Shown: in pieces, positions 1 to 7,982 of the stretch
How positions within the stretch are numbered: the stretch's first letter is position 1
Layout: each line of letters opens with the position of its first letter
Origin: Streptoverticillium olivoreticuli subsp. olivoreticuli
GTDB lineage: Bacteria > Actinomycetota > Actinomycetes > Streptomycetales > Streptomycetaceae
Direction: 5' to 3'
Assembly (NCBI RefSeq): GCF_003391135.1
Contig: NZ_CP031455.1
Location: forward strand, 4,123,001-4,187,000
DNA length: 64,000 bases
The notes under the pieces: model-generated
Told to the model about the DNA's origin: nothing
What the model saw: the letters and a program-made list of their open reading frames with translations, nothing else
Databases searched by the model: none
Made by a program: the position numbers and the translations under genes

Positions 1-2
1 CC

Positions 3-458
3 TCGGGCTTCTTCCCGATCATGATGTTCGCGCTGCCCGCCGCGGCACTGGCGATCGCGCACTGCGCAAAGCCGCACCGCCGCAAGGCGGTGAGCGGGAT
101 GATGCTGTCGGTCGGCCTGACGTCGTTCGTCACGGGCATCACGGAGCCGGTCGAGTACTCGTTCCTCTTCATCGCCCCGGCGCTCTATGTCGTCCACGCG
201 CTGCTGACGGGTGTGTCGATGGCGGTGACCTGGGGGTTCGGGGTGCACGACGGCTTCAGCTTCTCGGCGGGCCTGATCGACTACGTCATCAACTGGGGGC
301 TGGCGACCGAGCCGTGGCTGATCATTCCGATCGGGCTGTGCTTCGCGGTGGTCTACTACGCGCTTTTCCGGTTCGCGATTACGAAGTTCGATCTGCCGAC
401 CCCGGGGCGTGAGCCGGAAGAGCTGGCGGAGGAGATCGAGCGGGAGAACGTGAAGTAA
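3..458 (+). CDS. PTS transporter EIIC, C-terminal part (NagE1-like), partial
   Basis: This is the C-terminal ~151 residues of a phosphotransferase membrane subunit (EIIC); the start lies left of the window. The visible part is nearly colinear with the end of the next gene. It shares the FFPIMMFALPAA segment, the conserved ITEPVEYSFLF EIIC motif, several hydrophobic segments and the LPTPGREPEE tail. EIIC forms the sugar channel of the PTS. By similarity to its neighbour and the tandem nagE1-nagE2 arrangement I recall in streptomycetes, the likely substrate is N-acetylglucosamine. It is probably a tandem duplicate of the downstream gene. The sugar specificity is inferred. Confidence 0.85.
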   Translation, partial: SGFFPIMMFALPAAALAIAHCAKPHRRKAVSGMMLSVGLTSFVTGITEPVEYSFLFIAPALYVVHALLTGVSMAVTWGFGVHDGFSFSAGLIDYVINWGLATEPWLIIPIGLCFAVVYYALFRFAITKFDLPTPGREPEELAEEIERENVK

Positions 459-518
459 AGAGGAACGTGAAGTGAGGAGCCAGTGACGCTGCGCTGGGTT
501 TAGCGGCGCCGCTCCAGG

Positions 519-557
519 AAAAACGCCGTCCCCGGGCCTTGGGCCCGGGGACGTTTT
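519..557. terminator. Bidirectional rho-independent terminator between the two EIIC genes
   Basis: A 12-bp perfect stem (527-538 with 542-553, loop of 3) is preceded by an A run and followed by TTTT. It isolates the second EIIC gene from the first, so the second must use its own promoter. Confidence 0.8.
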
Positions 558-641
558 GCCGTGCGGCCCAGTGGCGGTCCCGCGCTGTGTCCGAGACCAC
601 CGGGAACGATGGATTCCTTTATCCCGGACTCACGTGCTACA

Positions 642-657
642 ACAGGTCTAAACCACT
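642..657. promoter_or_regulatory. DasR-responsive element (dre) 1
   Basis: The 16-mer ACAGGTCTAAACCACT closely matches the dre consensus A(C/G)TGGTCTAGACCA(C/G)T. DasR is the GntR-family GlcNAc-metabolism repressor released by phosphorylated glucosamine. The site lies ~70 bp upstream of the second EIIC start. Confidence 0.85.
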
Positions 658-658
658 G

Positions 659-674
659 AGTGGTGTAGACCAGA
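659..674. promoter_or_regulatory. DasR-responsive element (dre) 2
   Basis: AGTGGTGTAGACCAGA is a second dre-like palindrome one base after the first. A tandem dre pair is what I recall upstream of nagE2 in S. coelicolor, so DasR control of the downstream gene is strongly suggested. Confidence 0.85.
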
Positions 675-727
675 TTGCGGGCCGTCCCCCCTTCCCCCCG
701 AGCGCCCGCCTCACCTGGAGGAATCCG

Positions 728-2017
<1,290 letters not shown>

Positions 2018-2049
2018 CACTCCCCCGGGAAATCCCGGAATTGAGAATC

Positions 2050-2098
2050 AACGAGAAGGGCCCCTGGAATCCCATGGATTCCAGGGGCCCTTCTCGTT
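2050..2098. terminator. Bidirectional terminator, 23-bp stem
   Basis: A perfect 23-bp inverted repeat (2050-2072 with 2076-2098, 3-nt loop) lies between the convergent PTS and MBL-hydrolase genes and can end transcription from both sides. Confidence 0.85.
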
Positions 2099-2125
2099 AT
2101 TGCCTTTTAAAGGCCATTACCTCGG

Positions 2126-2878
2126 CTAAATTTCGTAGACGGCGCCCGTCTGTGCCAGCTCGACCGGTCCGGCATAGGCGGCCCGTGCGTCGCGGAGGTT
2201 CGTCAGCGGGTCCGTCCACGGCGGGATATGGGTGAGCACCAGCCGCCCGACGCCGGCGCGGGCGGCGTGTTCGCCGGCCTCGCGGCCGTTGAGGTGGAGG
2301 TCGGGGATGTCCTCCTTGCCGTGGGTGAACGACGCCTCGCACAACAGCAGGTCGGCGCCCACGGAGAGCTCGTGGAGGGCCTGGCAGGGGCCGGTGTCGC
2401 CGGAGTAGACGAGCGCGCTGCCGTTGTGCTCGACCCGGAACGCGAACGCCTCGACGGGGTGGCGGACCCGGTCCGTGCGGACGGTGAGCGGGCCGAGGGT
2501 GAAGCTGCCCGGCTTCAGGGTGCGGAAGTCGAAGACCTCCGCCATGCAGCTCTCGTCGGGCACGTCGCCGTAGGCGGTGGTGAGCCGCCGCTCGGTGCCC
2601 TCCGGGCCGTGGACGGGGATGGCCTCCGCCCTGCCGCCCTCGTGCCGGTAGTAGCGGGCGACGAAATAGCCGCACATGTCGATGCAGTGGTCGGGGTGCA
2701 GATGCGACAGCAGGATGGCGTCGAGGTCGTAGAGACCGACGTGGCGCTGCAATTCGCCGAGGGCGCCGTTGCCCATGTCGAGGAGCAGCCGGAAGCCGTC
2801 GGCCTCTACGAGGTAGCTCGAGCAGGGTGATTCCGTGGACGGGAACGACCCCGAGCATCCGACGACGGTGAGCTTCAT
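2126..2878 (-). CDS. MBL-fold metallo-hydrolase (RNase Z-like family)
   Basis: This 250-residue metallo-beta-lactamase-fold hydrolase binds two metal ions. It begins MKLTVVGCSGSFP, as in RNase Z/AtsA-like proteins. The metal motif H-x-H-x-D-H is seen as SHLHPDH near residue 60, and a later YSGDTGP segment supplies further ligands. The ATG at 2878 was chosen because GGAGG lies 11 nt upstream and the protein then starts directly at the first beta strand. The substrate is unknown. It lies between the PTS and the cysteine cluster on the minus strand, separated from cysM by that operon's terminator. Confidence 0.85.
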   Translation of the reverse strand: MKLTVVGCSGSFPSTESPCSSYLVEADGFRLLLDMGNGALGELQRHVGLYDLDAILLSHLHPDHCIDMCGYFVARYYRHEGGRAEAIPVHGPEGTERRLTTAYGDVPDESCMAEVFDFRTLKPGSFTLGPLTVRTDRVRHPVEAFAFRVEHNGSALVYSGDTGPCQALHELSVGADLLLCEASFTHGKEDIPDLHLNGREAGEHAARAGVGRLVLTHIPPWTDPLTNLRDARAAYAGPVELAQTGAVYEI

Positions 2879-3053
2879 GCGGGCCTGAACCTCCGTGGGC
2901 TGGTTACGGGGGGCCATGCGGTCCGTCGAGCGTAAGGCGCGAAGTCGGCGGTCGCTCCTCCGCGAGGTTCGGTTGTGGTTGAAGTCACCGGTACGGACGC
3001 GTATGCCGCGGGGCGGCGGTGTCGAGACTACTCCCGGCCAGGCTGTTCCCGCC

Positions 3054-3089
3054 CCTGCCCGGCGGGCGGCTCCGCGCCCGCCGGGCAGG
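3054..3089 (-). terminator. Terminator of the cysO-cysM operon
   Basis: A 15-bp GC-rich stem (3054-3068 with 3075-3089, 6-nt loop) lies directly after the cysM stop codon. Confidence 0.7.
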
Positions 3090-3094
3090 CGCCG

Positions 3095-4045
3095 TCAGGC
3101 CCAGAGTTCGCCGTGCAGGGCGGCGACGGCCTCTTCGTCGGTGGCCGCGGTGTAGACGCCGGTGGAGAGGTATTTCCAGCCGCCGTCGGCGACGATGAAG
3201 ACGATGTCGGCGCGCTCCCCGGCCCGTTCGGCCCTGCGGGCCACCCCGAGCGCCGCGTGCAGGGCGGCGCCGGTGGAGACCCCGGCGAAGATGCCCTCCT
3301 CGGCGAGGAGTTGCCGGGTGCGGCGGACGGCGTCCTCGGAGCCGACGGAGAAGCGCGTGGTGAGCACGGACTCGTCGTAGAGCTCGGGCACGAAGCCCTC
3401 GTCGAGGTTGCGCAGCCCGTAGACGAGGTCGTCGTAGCGGGGCTCGGCGGCCACGATCCGTACGCCGGGGACGTGCTCGCGCAGGTAGCGGCCGGCGCCC
3501 ATGAGGGTGCCGGTGGTGCCGAGGCCGGCGACGAAGTGGGTGATCTCGGGGAGGTCCGCGAGGATCTCGGGGCCCGTGGTCGCGTAGTGCGCGCCCGCGT
3601 TGTCGGGGTTGCCGTACTGGTAGAGCATCACCCAGTCGGGGTGCTCGGCGGCCAGCTCCTTGGCCATCCGCACGGCGGTGTTGGAGCCGCCCGCGGCGGG
3701 CGAGGGGATGATCTCCGCGCCCCACATGGCGAGCAGCTGACGGCGCTCCTCGCTGGTGTTCTCCGGCATGACGCAGACGATGCGGTATCCCTTGAGGCGG
3801 GCCGCCATGGCCAGCGAGATGCCGGTGTTGCCGGAGGTGGGCTCCAGGATGGTGCAGCCGGGGCTGAGCCGGCCCGCCCGCTCGGCCTGCTCGATCATGT
3901 GCAGGGCGGGCCGGTCCTTGACCGAGCCGGTGGGGTTGCGGTCCTCCAGCTTGGCCCAGATCCGGACGGTGTCGGACGGGGAGAGCCGCGGCAGGCGGAC
4001 GAGCGGGGTGTTGCCGACCGCTGCCAGCGGGCTGTCGTAGCGCAC
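3095..4045 (-). CDS. cysM: CysO-dependent O-phosphoserine sulfhydrylase CysM
   Basis: This 316-residue PLP-dependent cysteine synthase belongs to the actinobacterial CysM type, which uses O-phosphoserine and CysO thiocarboxylate to make CysO-cysteine. The start is GTG at 4045 (protein begins RYDSPLAAVGNTPLVRL after the initiator), 14 nt after cysO ends. The PLP lysine is in NPTGSVKDRP (Lys ~43), the phosphate/substrate loop is EPTSGNTGIS (about 70), and GLGTTGT forms the glycine-rich PLP phosphate loop. The order mec, cysO, cysM is that of M. tuberculosis Rv1334-1336, which supports the CysO-linked role over a generic O-acetylserine sulfhydrylase. Confidence 0.93.
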   Translation of the reverse strand: MRYDSPLAAVGNTPLVRLPRLSPSDTVRIWAKLEDRNPTGSVKDRPALHMIEQAERAGRLSPGCTILEPTSGNTGISLAMAARLKGYRIVCVMPENTSEERRQLLAMWGAEIIPSPAAGGSNTAVRMAKELAAEHPDWVMLYQYGNPDNAGAHYATTGPEILADLPEITHFVAGLGTTGTLMGAGRYLREHVPGVRIVAAEPRYDDLVYGLRNLDEGFVPELYDESVLTTRFSVGSEDAVRRTRQLLAEEGIFAGVSTGAALHAALGVARRAERAGERADIVFIVADGGWKYLSTGVYTAATDEEAVAALHGELWA

Positions 4046-4059
4046 GGAGGTCCCGCCGC

Positions 4060-4341
4060 TCAGACCATGCCGCCGGCGACCGCCGGGAGGATGGTGACGC
4101 TGTCGCCGTCGCCGAGCTCGGTGGCGATGCCCGCGAGGAAGCGGACGTCCTCGTCGTTGAGGTAGACGTTGACGAAGCGGCGCAGTTCGCCCGACTCGTC
4201 GACCAGGCGCTCGCGGATGCCGGGGTGGCGGGCGTCGAGGCCCTTGAAGAGCTCGTCGATCGTGGCGCCTTCGCCCTCGACGGCCTTCTTGCCGTCGGTG
4301 TAGGTGCGGAGGATGGTCGGGATGCGGACCTCGATGGCCAT
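4060..4341 (-). CDS. cysO: Sulfur carrier protein CysO (ubiquitin-like)
   Basis: This 93-residue beta-grasp sulfur carrier has a C-terminal Gly-Gly that is converted to a thiocarboxylate and delivers sulfide to CysM. The start is ATG at 4341 (MAIEVRIPTILR). The conserved tail DGDSVTILPAVAGG is present but is followed by two extra residues, Met-Val. The diglycine is therefore not C-terminal and would need proteolytic trimming before activation. The likely protease is the JAMM enzyme Mec+ encoded just upstream. The gene is co-transcribed with cysM (14-nt gap). A Cys-containing leader ORF lies 65 nt upstream. Confidence 0.93.
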   Translation of the reverse strand: MAIEVRIPTILRTYTDGKKAVEGEGATIDELFKGLDARHPGIRERLVDESGELRRFVNVYLNDEDVRFLAGIATELGDGDSVTILPAVAGGMV

Positions 4342-4406
4342 GGGTGTGCTCCTGTCGGAGTGCGGGGAGGGGCGGCGGCGACGGGAAGGCGTGCGCGCCG
4401 CGGGGG

Positions 4407-4523
4407 TCACGCGGCGGCGCCGCGCGGACACAGCGCACCGGCGAGCCGGCACAGGTCGACGTGGAGCCGCGCCGTGAGCAGCGTGCTGCCCGGCGTCCTG
4501 TCGCTCACGTTGTCGGCAACCAT
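4407..4523 (-). CDS. Cysteine-type attenuation leader peptide (38 aa)
   Basis: The 39-codon ORF was found by translating the minus strand by eye: ATG at 4523, stop at 4407-4409. Its core is RLHVDLCRLAGALC, the motif of the small actinobacterial putative leader peptides found before sulfur and cysteine genes. It has two Cys codons near its end. It precedes cysO-cysM by 65 nt. A TACGAT -10 hexamer sits 6 nt before the ATG, so the transcript is probably leaderless, as in the cysteine-responsive short ORFs described in mycobacteria. Ribosome stalling at Cys codons would couple cysO-cysM expression to Cys-tRNA supply. The function is inferred; the motif is seen directly. Confidence 0.82.
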   Translation of the reverse strand: MVADNVSDRTPGSTLLTARLHVDLCRLAGALCPRGAAA

Positions 4524-4529
4524 GGGCGC

Positions 4530-4535
4530 ATCGTA
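4530..4535 (-). promoter_or_regulatory. -10 box for the leader peptide/cysO-cysM (leaderless)
   Basis: TACGAT on the minus strand, 6 nt from the leader ATG, would place the transcription start at or next to the A of ATG. No convincing -35 is seen. Confidence 0.55.
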
Positions 4536-4589
4536 TCGATTCCCTGTGCGCGCCCCGGAAGTTCGTCCCGGCATACGGACCTCACGGTC

Positions 4590-5012
4590 TCAGTAGGCAG
4601 TCACGACGCGGACCTCCTCCTCGGTCACCTCGCCGTCGACGATGCGGAAGGAGCGGAACTGGAAGAGTCCGGCGTCGTCGGTGTCGGCGGTGGAGACGAG
4701 GACGTAGTGGGCGCCGGGCTCGCCGGCGTAGCTGATGTCCGTGCGGGAGGGGTGGGCCTCGGTGGCGGTGTGCGAGTGGTAGATGACGACGGGTTCCTCG
4801 TCTCGGTCGTCCATCTCGCGGTAGAGCTTCAGCAGGTCGGCCGAGTCGAACTCGTAGAAGGTGGGCGAGCGGGCCGCGTTGAGCATGGGGACGAACCGCT
4901 CGGGCCGGCCGCTGCCGGCCGGACCCGCGACCACGCCGCACGCCTCGTCGGGGTGGTCGGCGCGGGCGTGGGCGACGATCCGGTCGTGGAGGTCCTGGGT
5001 GATGGTCAGCAT
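4590..5012 (-). CDS. mec: Mec+ JAMM-family metallopeptidase
   Basis: This 140-residue zinc carboxypeptidase-like enzyme belongs to the JAB1/MPN/Mov34 family. In M. tuberculosis, Mec+ releases cysteine from CysO-cysteine. The JAMM motif is complete: Glu24 (DEACGV), His79-x-His81 and Ser89-x2-Asp92 in HSHTATEAHPSRTD. The start at 5012 (MLTITQDLHDRIV) is preferred to one 18 nt upstream because it begins at the conserved N-terminus and a -10-like TATCCT lies 7 nt upstream. It probably also removes the Met-Val tail of CysO. It is followed by the leader peptide and cysO-cysM on the same strand. Confidence 0.9.
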   Translation of the reverse strand: MLTITQDLHDRIVAHARADHPDEACGVVAGPAGSGRPERFVPMLNAARSPTFYEFDSADLLKLYREMDDRDEEPVVIYHSHTATEAHPSRTDISYAGEPGAHYVLVSTADTDDAGLFQFRSFRIVDGEVTEEEVRVVTAY

Positions 5013-5019
5013 GGGGGCA

Positions 5020-5025
5020 AGGATA
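5020..5025 (-). promoter_or_regulatory. Candidate -10 box for mec (leaderless)
   Basis: TATCCT on the minus strand, 7 nt from the mec ATG. No ribosome-binding site is present. The -35 region would overlap the adjacent permease terminator, so this is tentative. Confidence 0.35.
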
Positions 5026-5026
5026 A

Positions 5027-5075
5027 GCACCGGGGCCCGGCCGTACCTGGGGGAGGTACGGGCGGGCCCCGGTGC
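5027..5075 (-). terminator. Terminator after the amino-acid permease
   Basis: A nested hairpin: outer 13-bp stem (5027-5039 with 5063-5075) and inner GTACCT/AGGTAC stem. It lies between the permease stop and mec. Confidence 0.65.
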
Positions 5076-5090
5076 TTGCGAGCGGTGGTG

Positions 5091-6593
5091 TCAGGCCACG
5101 GGCTCGGCCTCGGCGCGGGTGGCCTCGGCGAGCTGCGCGTAGTGCTCGGGGGACTTGCGGACGAACGCCTGCGGGTTGCGGCGCTTGAGGCCGTAGTAGG
5201 AGACGACCATGAGGGCGGCCCAGATCGGGGCGCAGTAGAGCGAGACCCGGGAGTCCTTGTCGATGCCCATCAGCACGATCACCATGAAGATGAAGGCGAG
5301 CGCGAAGAGGCTGGTCCAGGGTGCGCCGGGCGCCTTGAACTCGGACTGCGGCAGGACGCCCGCGTTCGCCAGCCGGCGGTAGCGGAGCTGGGCGACGAGG
5401 ATCATGATCCAGGCCCACATGCCGGAGATGGTGGCGAAGGAGACGACGTAGGTGAACGCCTGGCCGGGCCACTGGTAGTTGATCCAGACGCCGACGAGCA
5501 TCAGCGCGGCGGAGACGGTGGTGCCGCGCAGCGGCAGGCCGTTCTTGGTGAGCTGGGCGAAGAACTTCGGGCCCTGGCCGTTGAGCGCGAGGTCGCGCAG
5601 CATGCGGCCGGTGGAGTACATCCCGGAGTTGCAGGAGGACAGCGCCGCGGTGAGGACGACGAAGTTGACGATGCCCGCGCCCGCGGGGAGGCCGATCTTC
5701 TCGAAGGCCGCCACGAAGGGGCTGACGCCGGGCATGAACTCGGTCCACGGGACGACGGCCAGGATGATGATGAGCGCGCCGATGTAGAAGACCGCGATCC
5801 GCCACGGGACGGTGTTGATCGCCTTGGGGAGCGTCTTCTTGGGGTCCTTGGCCTCGCCCGCGGTGACGCCGACGAGCTCGACGGCGAGGAAGGCGAACAT
5901 CACGATCTGCAACGTCATCAGGGTGCTCTTGATGCCGTTGGGGAAGAAGCCGTGGTGCGACCAGAGGTTGGTGAAGGTGGCGGTGTCACCGGCGTTGGAG
6001 AAGCCGAGGGTGATGACGCCGAGGCCGATCAGGATCATGCCGATGATGGCGGTGACCTTGACCATGGAGAACCAGAACTCCAGCTCGCCGAAGAGCTTCA
6101 CGGAGATCAGGTTGGCGAAGTAGAGGACGACCGTGAAGCCGAGGGCGGAGGCCCACTGGGGGATGCTGCCCTTGGACCAGAAGTTCACATAGGTCGCGGC
6201 CGCGGTGACCTCGGTGATGCCGGTGACGACCCAGAAGAGCCAGTACGTCCAGCCGGTCACATAGCCCCAGAAGGGGCCGAGGAATTCGCGGGCGTAGTCG
6301 GAGAAGGAGCCCGAGACCGGGCGGTACATGAGCAGCTCGCCGAGCGCGCGCATGATGAAGAAGATGACGAGGCCGGCTATCGCATAGGCCAGGATCAGGC
6401 TGGGTCCGGCCTTGTGGATGGCCGTGCCCGCGCCGAGAAACAGGCCGGTGCCGATGGCTCCGCCGATGGCGATCATTTGAATCTGCCGGTTGCCCAGTCC
6501 CCGCTGGTAACCCTCGGAAGCGTCCTGTCCGCTTCCGTCCTGCCGTGCGGCCTCCGCGTTGGCGGTGCGGTCCGCGACCTGCTCAGAGGTCAT
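5091..6593 (-). CDS. APC-superfamily amino-acid permease
   Basis: This 500-residue integral-membrane amino-acid/proton symporter belongs to the AAT group (relatives transport aromatic amino acids, asparagine, GABA, D-serine or D-alanine/glycine). The AAT signature begins at GLGNRQIQMIAIGGAIGTGL (about residues 32-51), followed by about 12 membrane segments. The cytosolic N-terminus (1-30) is polar. The ATG at 6593 is preceded by a GGAG site. It is monocistronic, with a terminator after it and a long AT-richer leader region before it. The precise substrate cannot be read from the sequence. Confidence 0.88.
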   Translation of the reverse strand: MTSEQVADRTANAEAARQDGSGQDASEGYQRGLGNRQIQMIAIGGAIGTGLFLGAGTAIHKAGPSLILAYAIAGLVIFFIMRALGELLMYRPVSGSFSDYAREFLGPFWGYVTGWTYWLFWVVTGITEVTAAATYVNFWSKGSIPQWASALGFTVVLYFANLISVKLFGELEFWFSMVKVTAIIGMILIGLGVITLGFSNAGDTATFTNLWSHHGFFPNGIKSTLMTLQIVMFAFLAVELVGVTAGEAKDPKKTLPKAINTVPWRIAVFYIGALIIILAVVPWTEFMPGVSPFVAAFEKIGLPAGAGIVNFVVLTAALSSCNSGMYSTGRMLRDLALNGQGPKFFAQLTKNGLPLRGTTVSAALMLVGVWINYQWPGQAFTYVVSFATISGMWAWIMILVAQLRYRRLANAGVLPQSEFKAPGAPWTSLFALAFIFMVIVLMGIDKDSRVSLYCAPIWAALMVVSYYGLKRRNPQAFVRKSPEHYAQLAEATRAEAEPVA

Positions 6594-6803
6594 GGTGGTG
6601 CGCCTTTCTCCATACCGGTCCGATCAATTCGGACCGGGTCCAGATCCCCCCGGATGGAGTCCTGCATGCCGACGGTCGGCCGGCGAAGCGCTCCCGCCGC
6701 GACATGGGTGGCGTCGCGGAGGCAGGTCGTGAAGATTTATCACGTGGCGCAATGAGATCGTCTACCCGCGTGTGGCCGAGGCCACATTTAAAGTAGGACA
6801 AAA

Positions 6804-6829
6804 GTAAAAAGGCCGCCCATTGGCGGCCA
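6804..6829 (-). terminator. Terminator of the clpS-DUF2017 operon
   Basis: GGCCGCC (6812-6818) pairs with GGCGGCC (6823-6829). On the minus strand it is followed by a T-rich run, as expected for an intrinsic terminator. Confidence 0.75.
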
Positions 6830-6871
6830 CTACGGTAACTCGATCGTTATCCGGAATTGAGCGTTCGCTGA

Positions 6872-6897
6872 GCGAACACCCCTCAAGGGGTGTTCGC
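6872..6897. terminator. Hairpin, 11-bp perfect stem
   Basis: GCGAACACCCC pairs with GGGGTGTTCGC around a TCAA loop. It lies between the DUF2017 stop and the T-tract terminator; probably a first terminator or an RNA-stabilising stem. Confidence 0.55.
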
Positions 6898-6947
6898 ATT
6901 CCGGACGGAATCGCGGGGTCCGCGGGAGGGCCCCGCGGGCGCCCCCG

Positions 6948-7541
6948 TCAGGGCATCAGCGCCTCGACGAGGGTCTCCTGCAGGCCCCCCAGCCAGAGGT
7001 ACGCCATGACCATCGGCTTGCGCGGGTCCTCGTCCGGCAGCCGGAAGAGCGCGTCGCTGTCGCCCTCGTCGCCGATTTCCAGCCGGGTGCCGATGGCGAG
7101 GCGCAGGTCGTTGAGCGCGCCCAGCCACTGGCGGCAGTCCTCGGGCGAGAGCCGCAGCACCGCGCCCCGGTCCCCGCCGACGGTCAGCGAGTCCAGCGAG
7201 CGGACGACGCCGAGGGCGTCCTCGCGCTTGCGGGCCCGCAGGTCGTTCTCCGTGTAGCGACGGAATTCGGCCGCGTGCGCGCGCTCCTGCGGATCCTGGT
7301 GGGCACCCGGCTCACCGTACGCATCGGGGAAGAGCCGGGCGAGGGCGGGGTCGGTGGGCGGCTCGCTGGGGCCCTCCGCGAAGAGCCGGGCGAGCGGGTC
7401 GGCGTCGTCCGGGCCGTGCCCGTCCCCCGGCCCGACGAGCTCCAGCAGCTGCACGGCGAGGCTGCGCAGGATGGAGATCTCGACCTCGTCCAGGGCGACG
7501 GCGGCCCCGCCGCCCGCGAGCGGCTCGAAGTGCCCGGCCAT
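6948..7541 (-). CDS. DUF2017 family protein
   Basis: A 197-residue soluble protein of unknown function. DUF2017 proteins are typically encoded next to clpS in actinobacteria. The start ATG at 7541 overlaps the clpS stop as TGATG, so the two are translationally coupled; the alternative start 27 nt upstream would lie inside clpS. It contains acidic helical segments (LDEVEISILRSLAVQLLELV near residue 20) and a C-terminal YLWLGGLQETLVEAL helix. No enzyme motif is visible. A link to Clp proteolysis is inferred from gene neighbourhood only. Confidence 0.85.
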   Translation of the reverse strand: MAGHFEPLAGGGAAVALDEVEISILRSLAVQLLELVGPGDGHGPDDADPLARLFAEGPSEPPTDPALARLFPDAYGEPGAHQDPQERAHAAEFRRYTENDLRARKREDALGVVRSLDSLTVGGDRGAVLRLSPEDCRQWLGALNDLRLAIGTRLEIGDEGDSDALFRLPDEDPRKPMVMAYLWLGGLQETLVEALMP

Positions 7542-7852
7542 CAGCGGTCCTGCGACAGGGTCGCCCACAGGCCGTATCCGTGCATCGCCTGCACGTCACG
7601 CTCCATTTCCTCGCGGCTGCCGCTGGAAACGGTGGCGCGGCCCTTCTCATGGACGTCGAGCATCAGCCTGTGTGCCTTGTCCTTGGGATATCCGAAGTAG
7701 GCCTGGAAGACATACGTCACATAACTCATAAGGTTGACGGGGTCGTTGTGAACCAACGTGACCCAGGGAACGTCGGGCTCCGCCACCGCGTAGGGCGCCT
7801 CGCTCGACTCGGGACGTTCGATCTCAACAGGGGCAACACTCACGCCTCCCAT
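7541..7852 (-). CDS. clpS: ATP-dependent Clp protease adaptor ClpS
   Basis: A 103-residue N-recognin that binds N-degron substrates and hands them to the ClpA/ClpC AAA+ unfoldase. The ClpS core is clear: VTLVHNDPVNLMSYV (Asn36-Asp37 of the N-degron pocket), the LDVHEKGRA segment (His68), and the C-terminal HGYGLWATL. The ATG at 7852 was chosen to match the usual short disordered N-terminal extension; the open frame continues upstream without family support. It is the first gene of a pair with DUF2017 and is divergent from pncB. Confidence 0.93.
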   Translation of the reverse strand: MGGVSVAPVEIERPESSEAPYAVAEPDVPWVTLVHNDPVNLMSYVTYVFQAYFGYPKDKAHRLMLDVHEKGRATVSSGSREEMERDVQAMHGYGLWATLSQDR

Positions 7853-7912
7853 GCTGCCACTCACGCCCGGCCGCCGCACAAACGGGTCCCGGCAAACAGC
7901 CCTCCTAGAAAT

Positions 7913-7925
7913 CGTCAGACTGACG
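7913..7925. promoter_or_regulatory. Inverted repeat in the clpS/pncB divergent promoter region
   Basis: CGTCAG-A-CTGACG is a perfect 13-bp palindrome midway between the divergent starts. It could be an operator for pncB or clpS. No regulator is recognised. Confidence 0.35.
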
Positions 7926-7982
7926 AGTATTCGCGGTAGCATCATCGCGAAGGAGCAGGACGGAAATGCGAGGTAGGGCGAA

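Larger units (their letters stand above)
6594..6947. other. Gene-free region between permease and DUF2017 genes
   Basis: 353 bp with no supportable gene. It holds the permease ribosome site and an AT-rich promoter stretch (6730-6810), a palindrome GTGGCC-GA-GGCCAC (6773-6786) that could be an operator, and two hairpins listed separately. Confidence 0.6.

Noticed and set aside
4344..6755. An 803-codon open frame on the plus strand
   Set aside because: It is a GC-rich antisense shadow of the cysO/mec/permease genes, with low-complexity Gly/Asp/Glu content and no motif.
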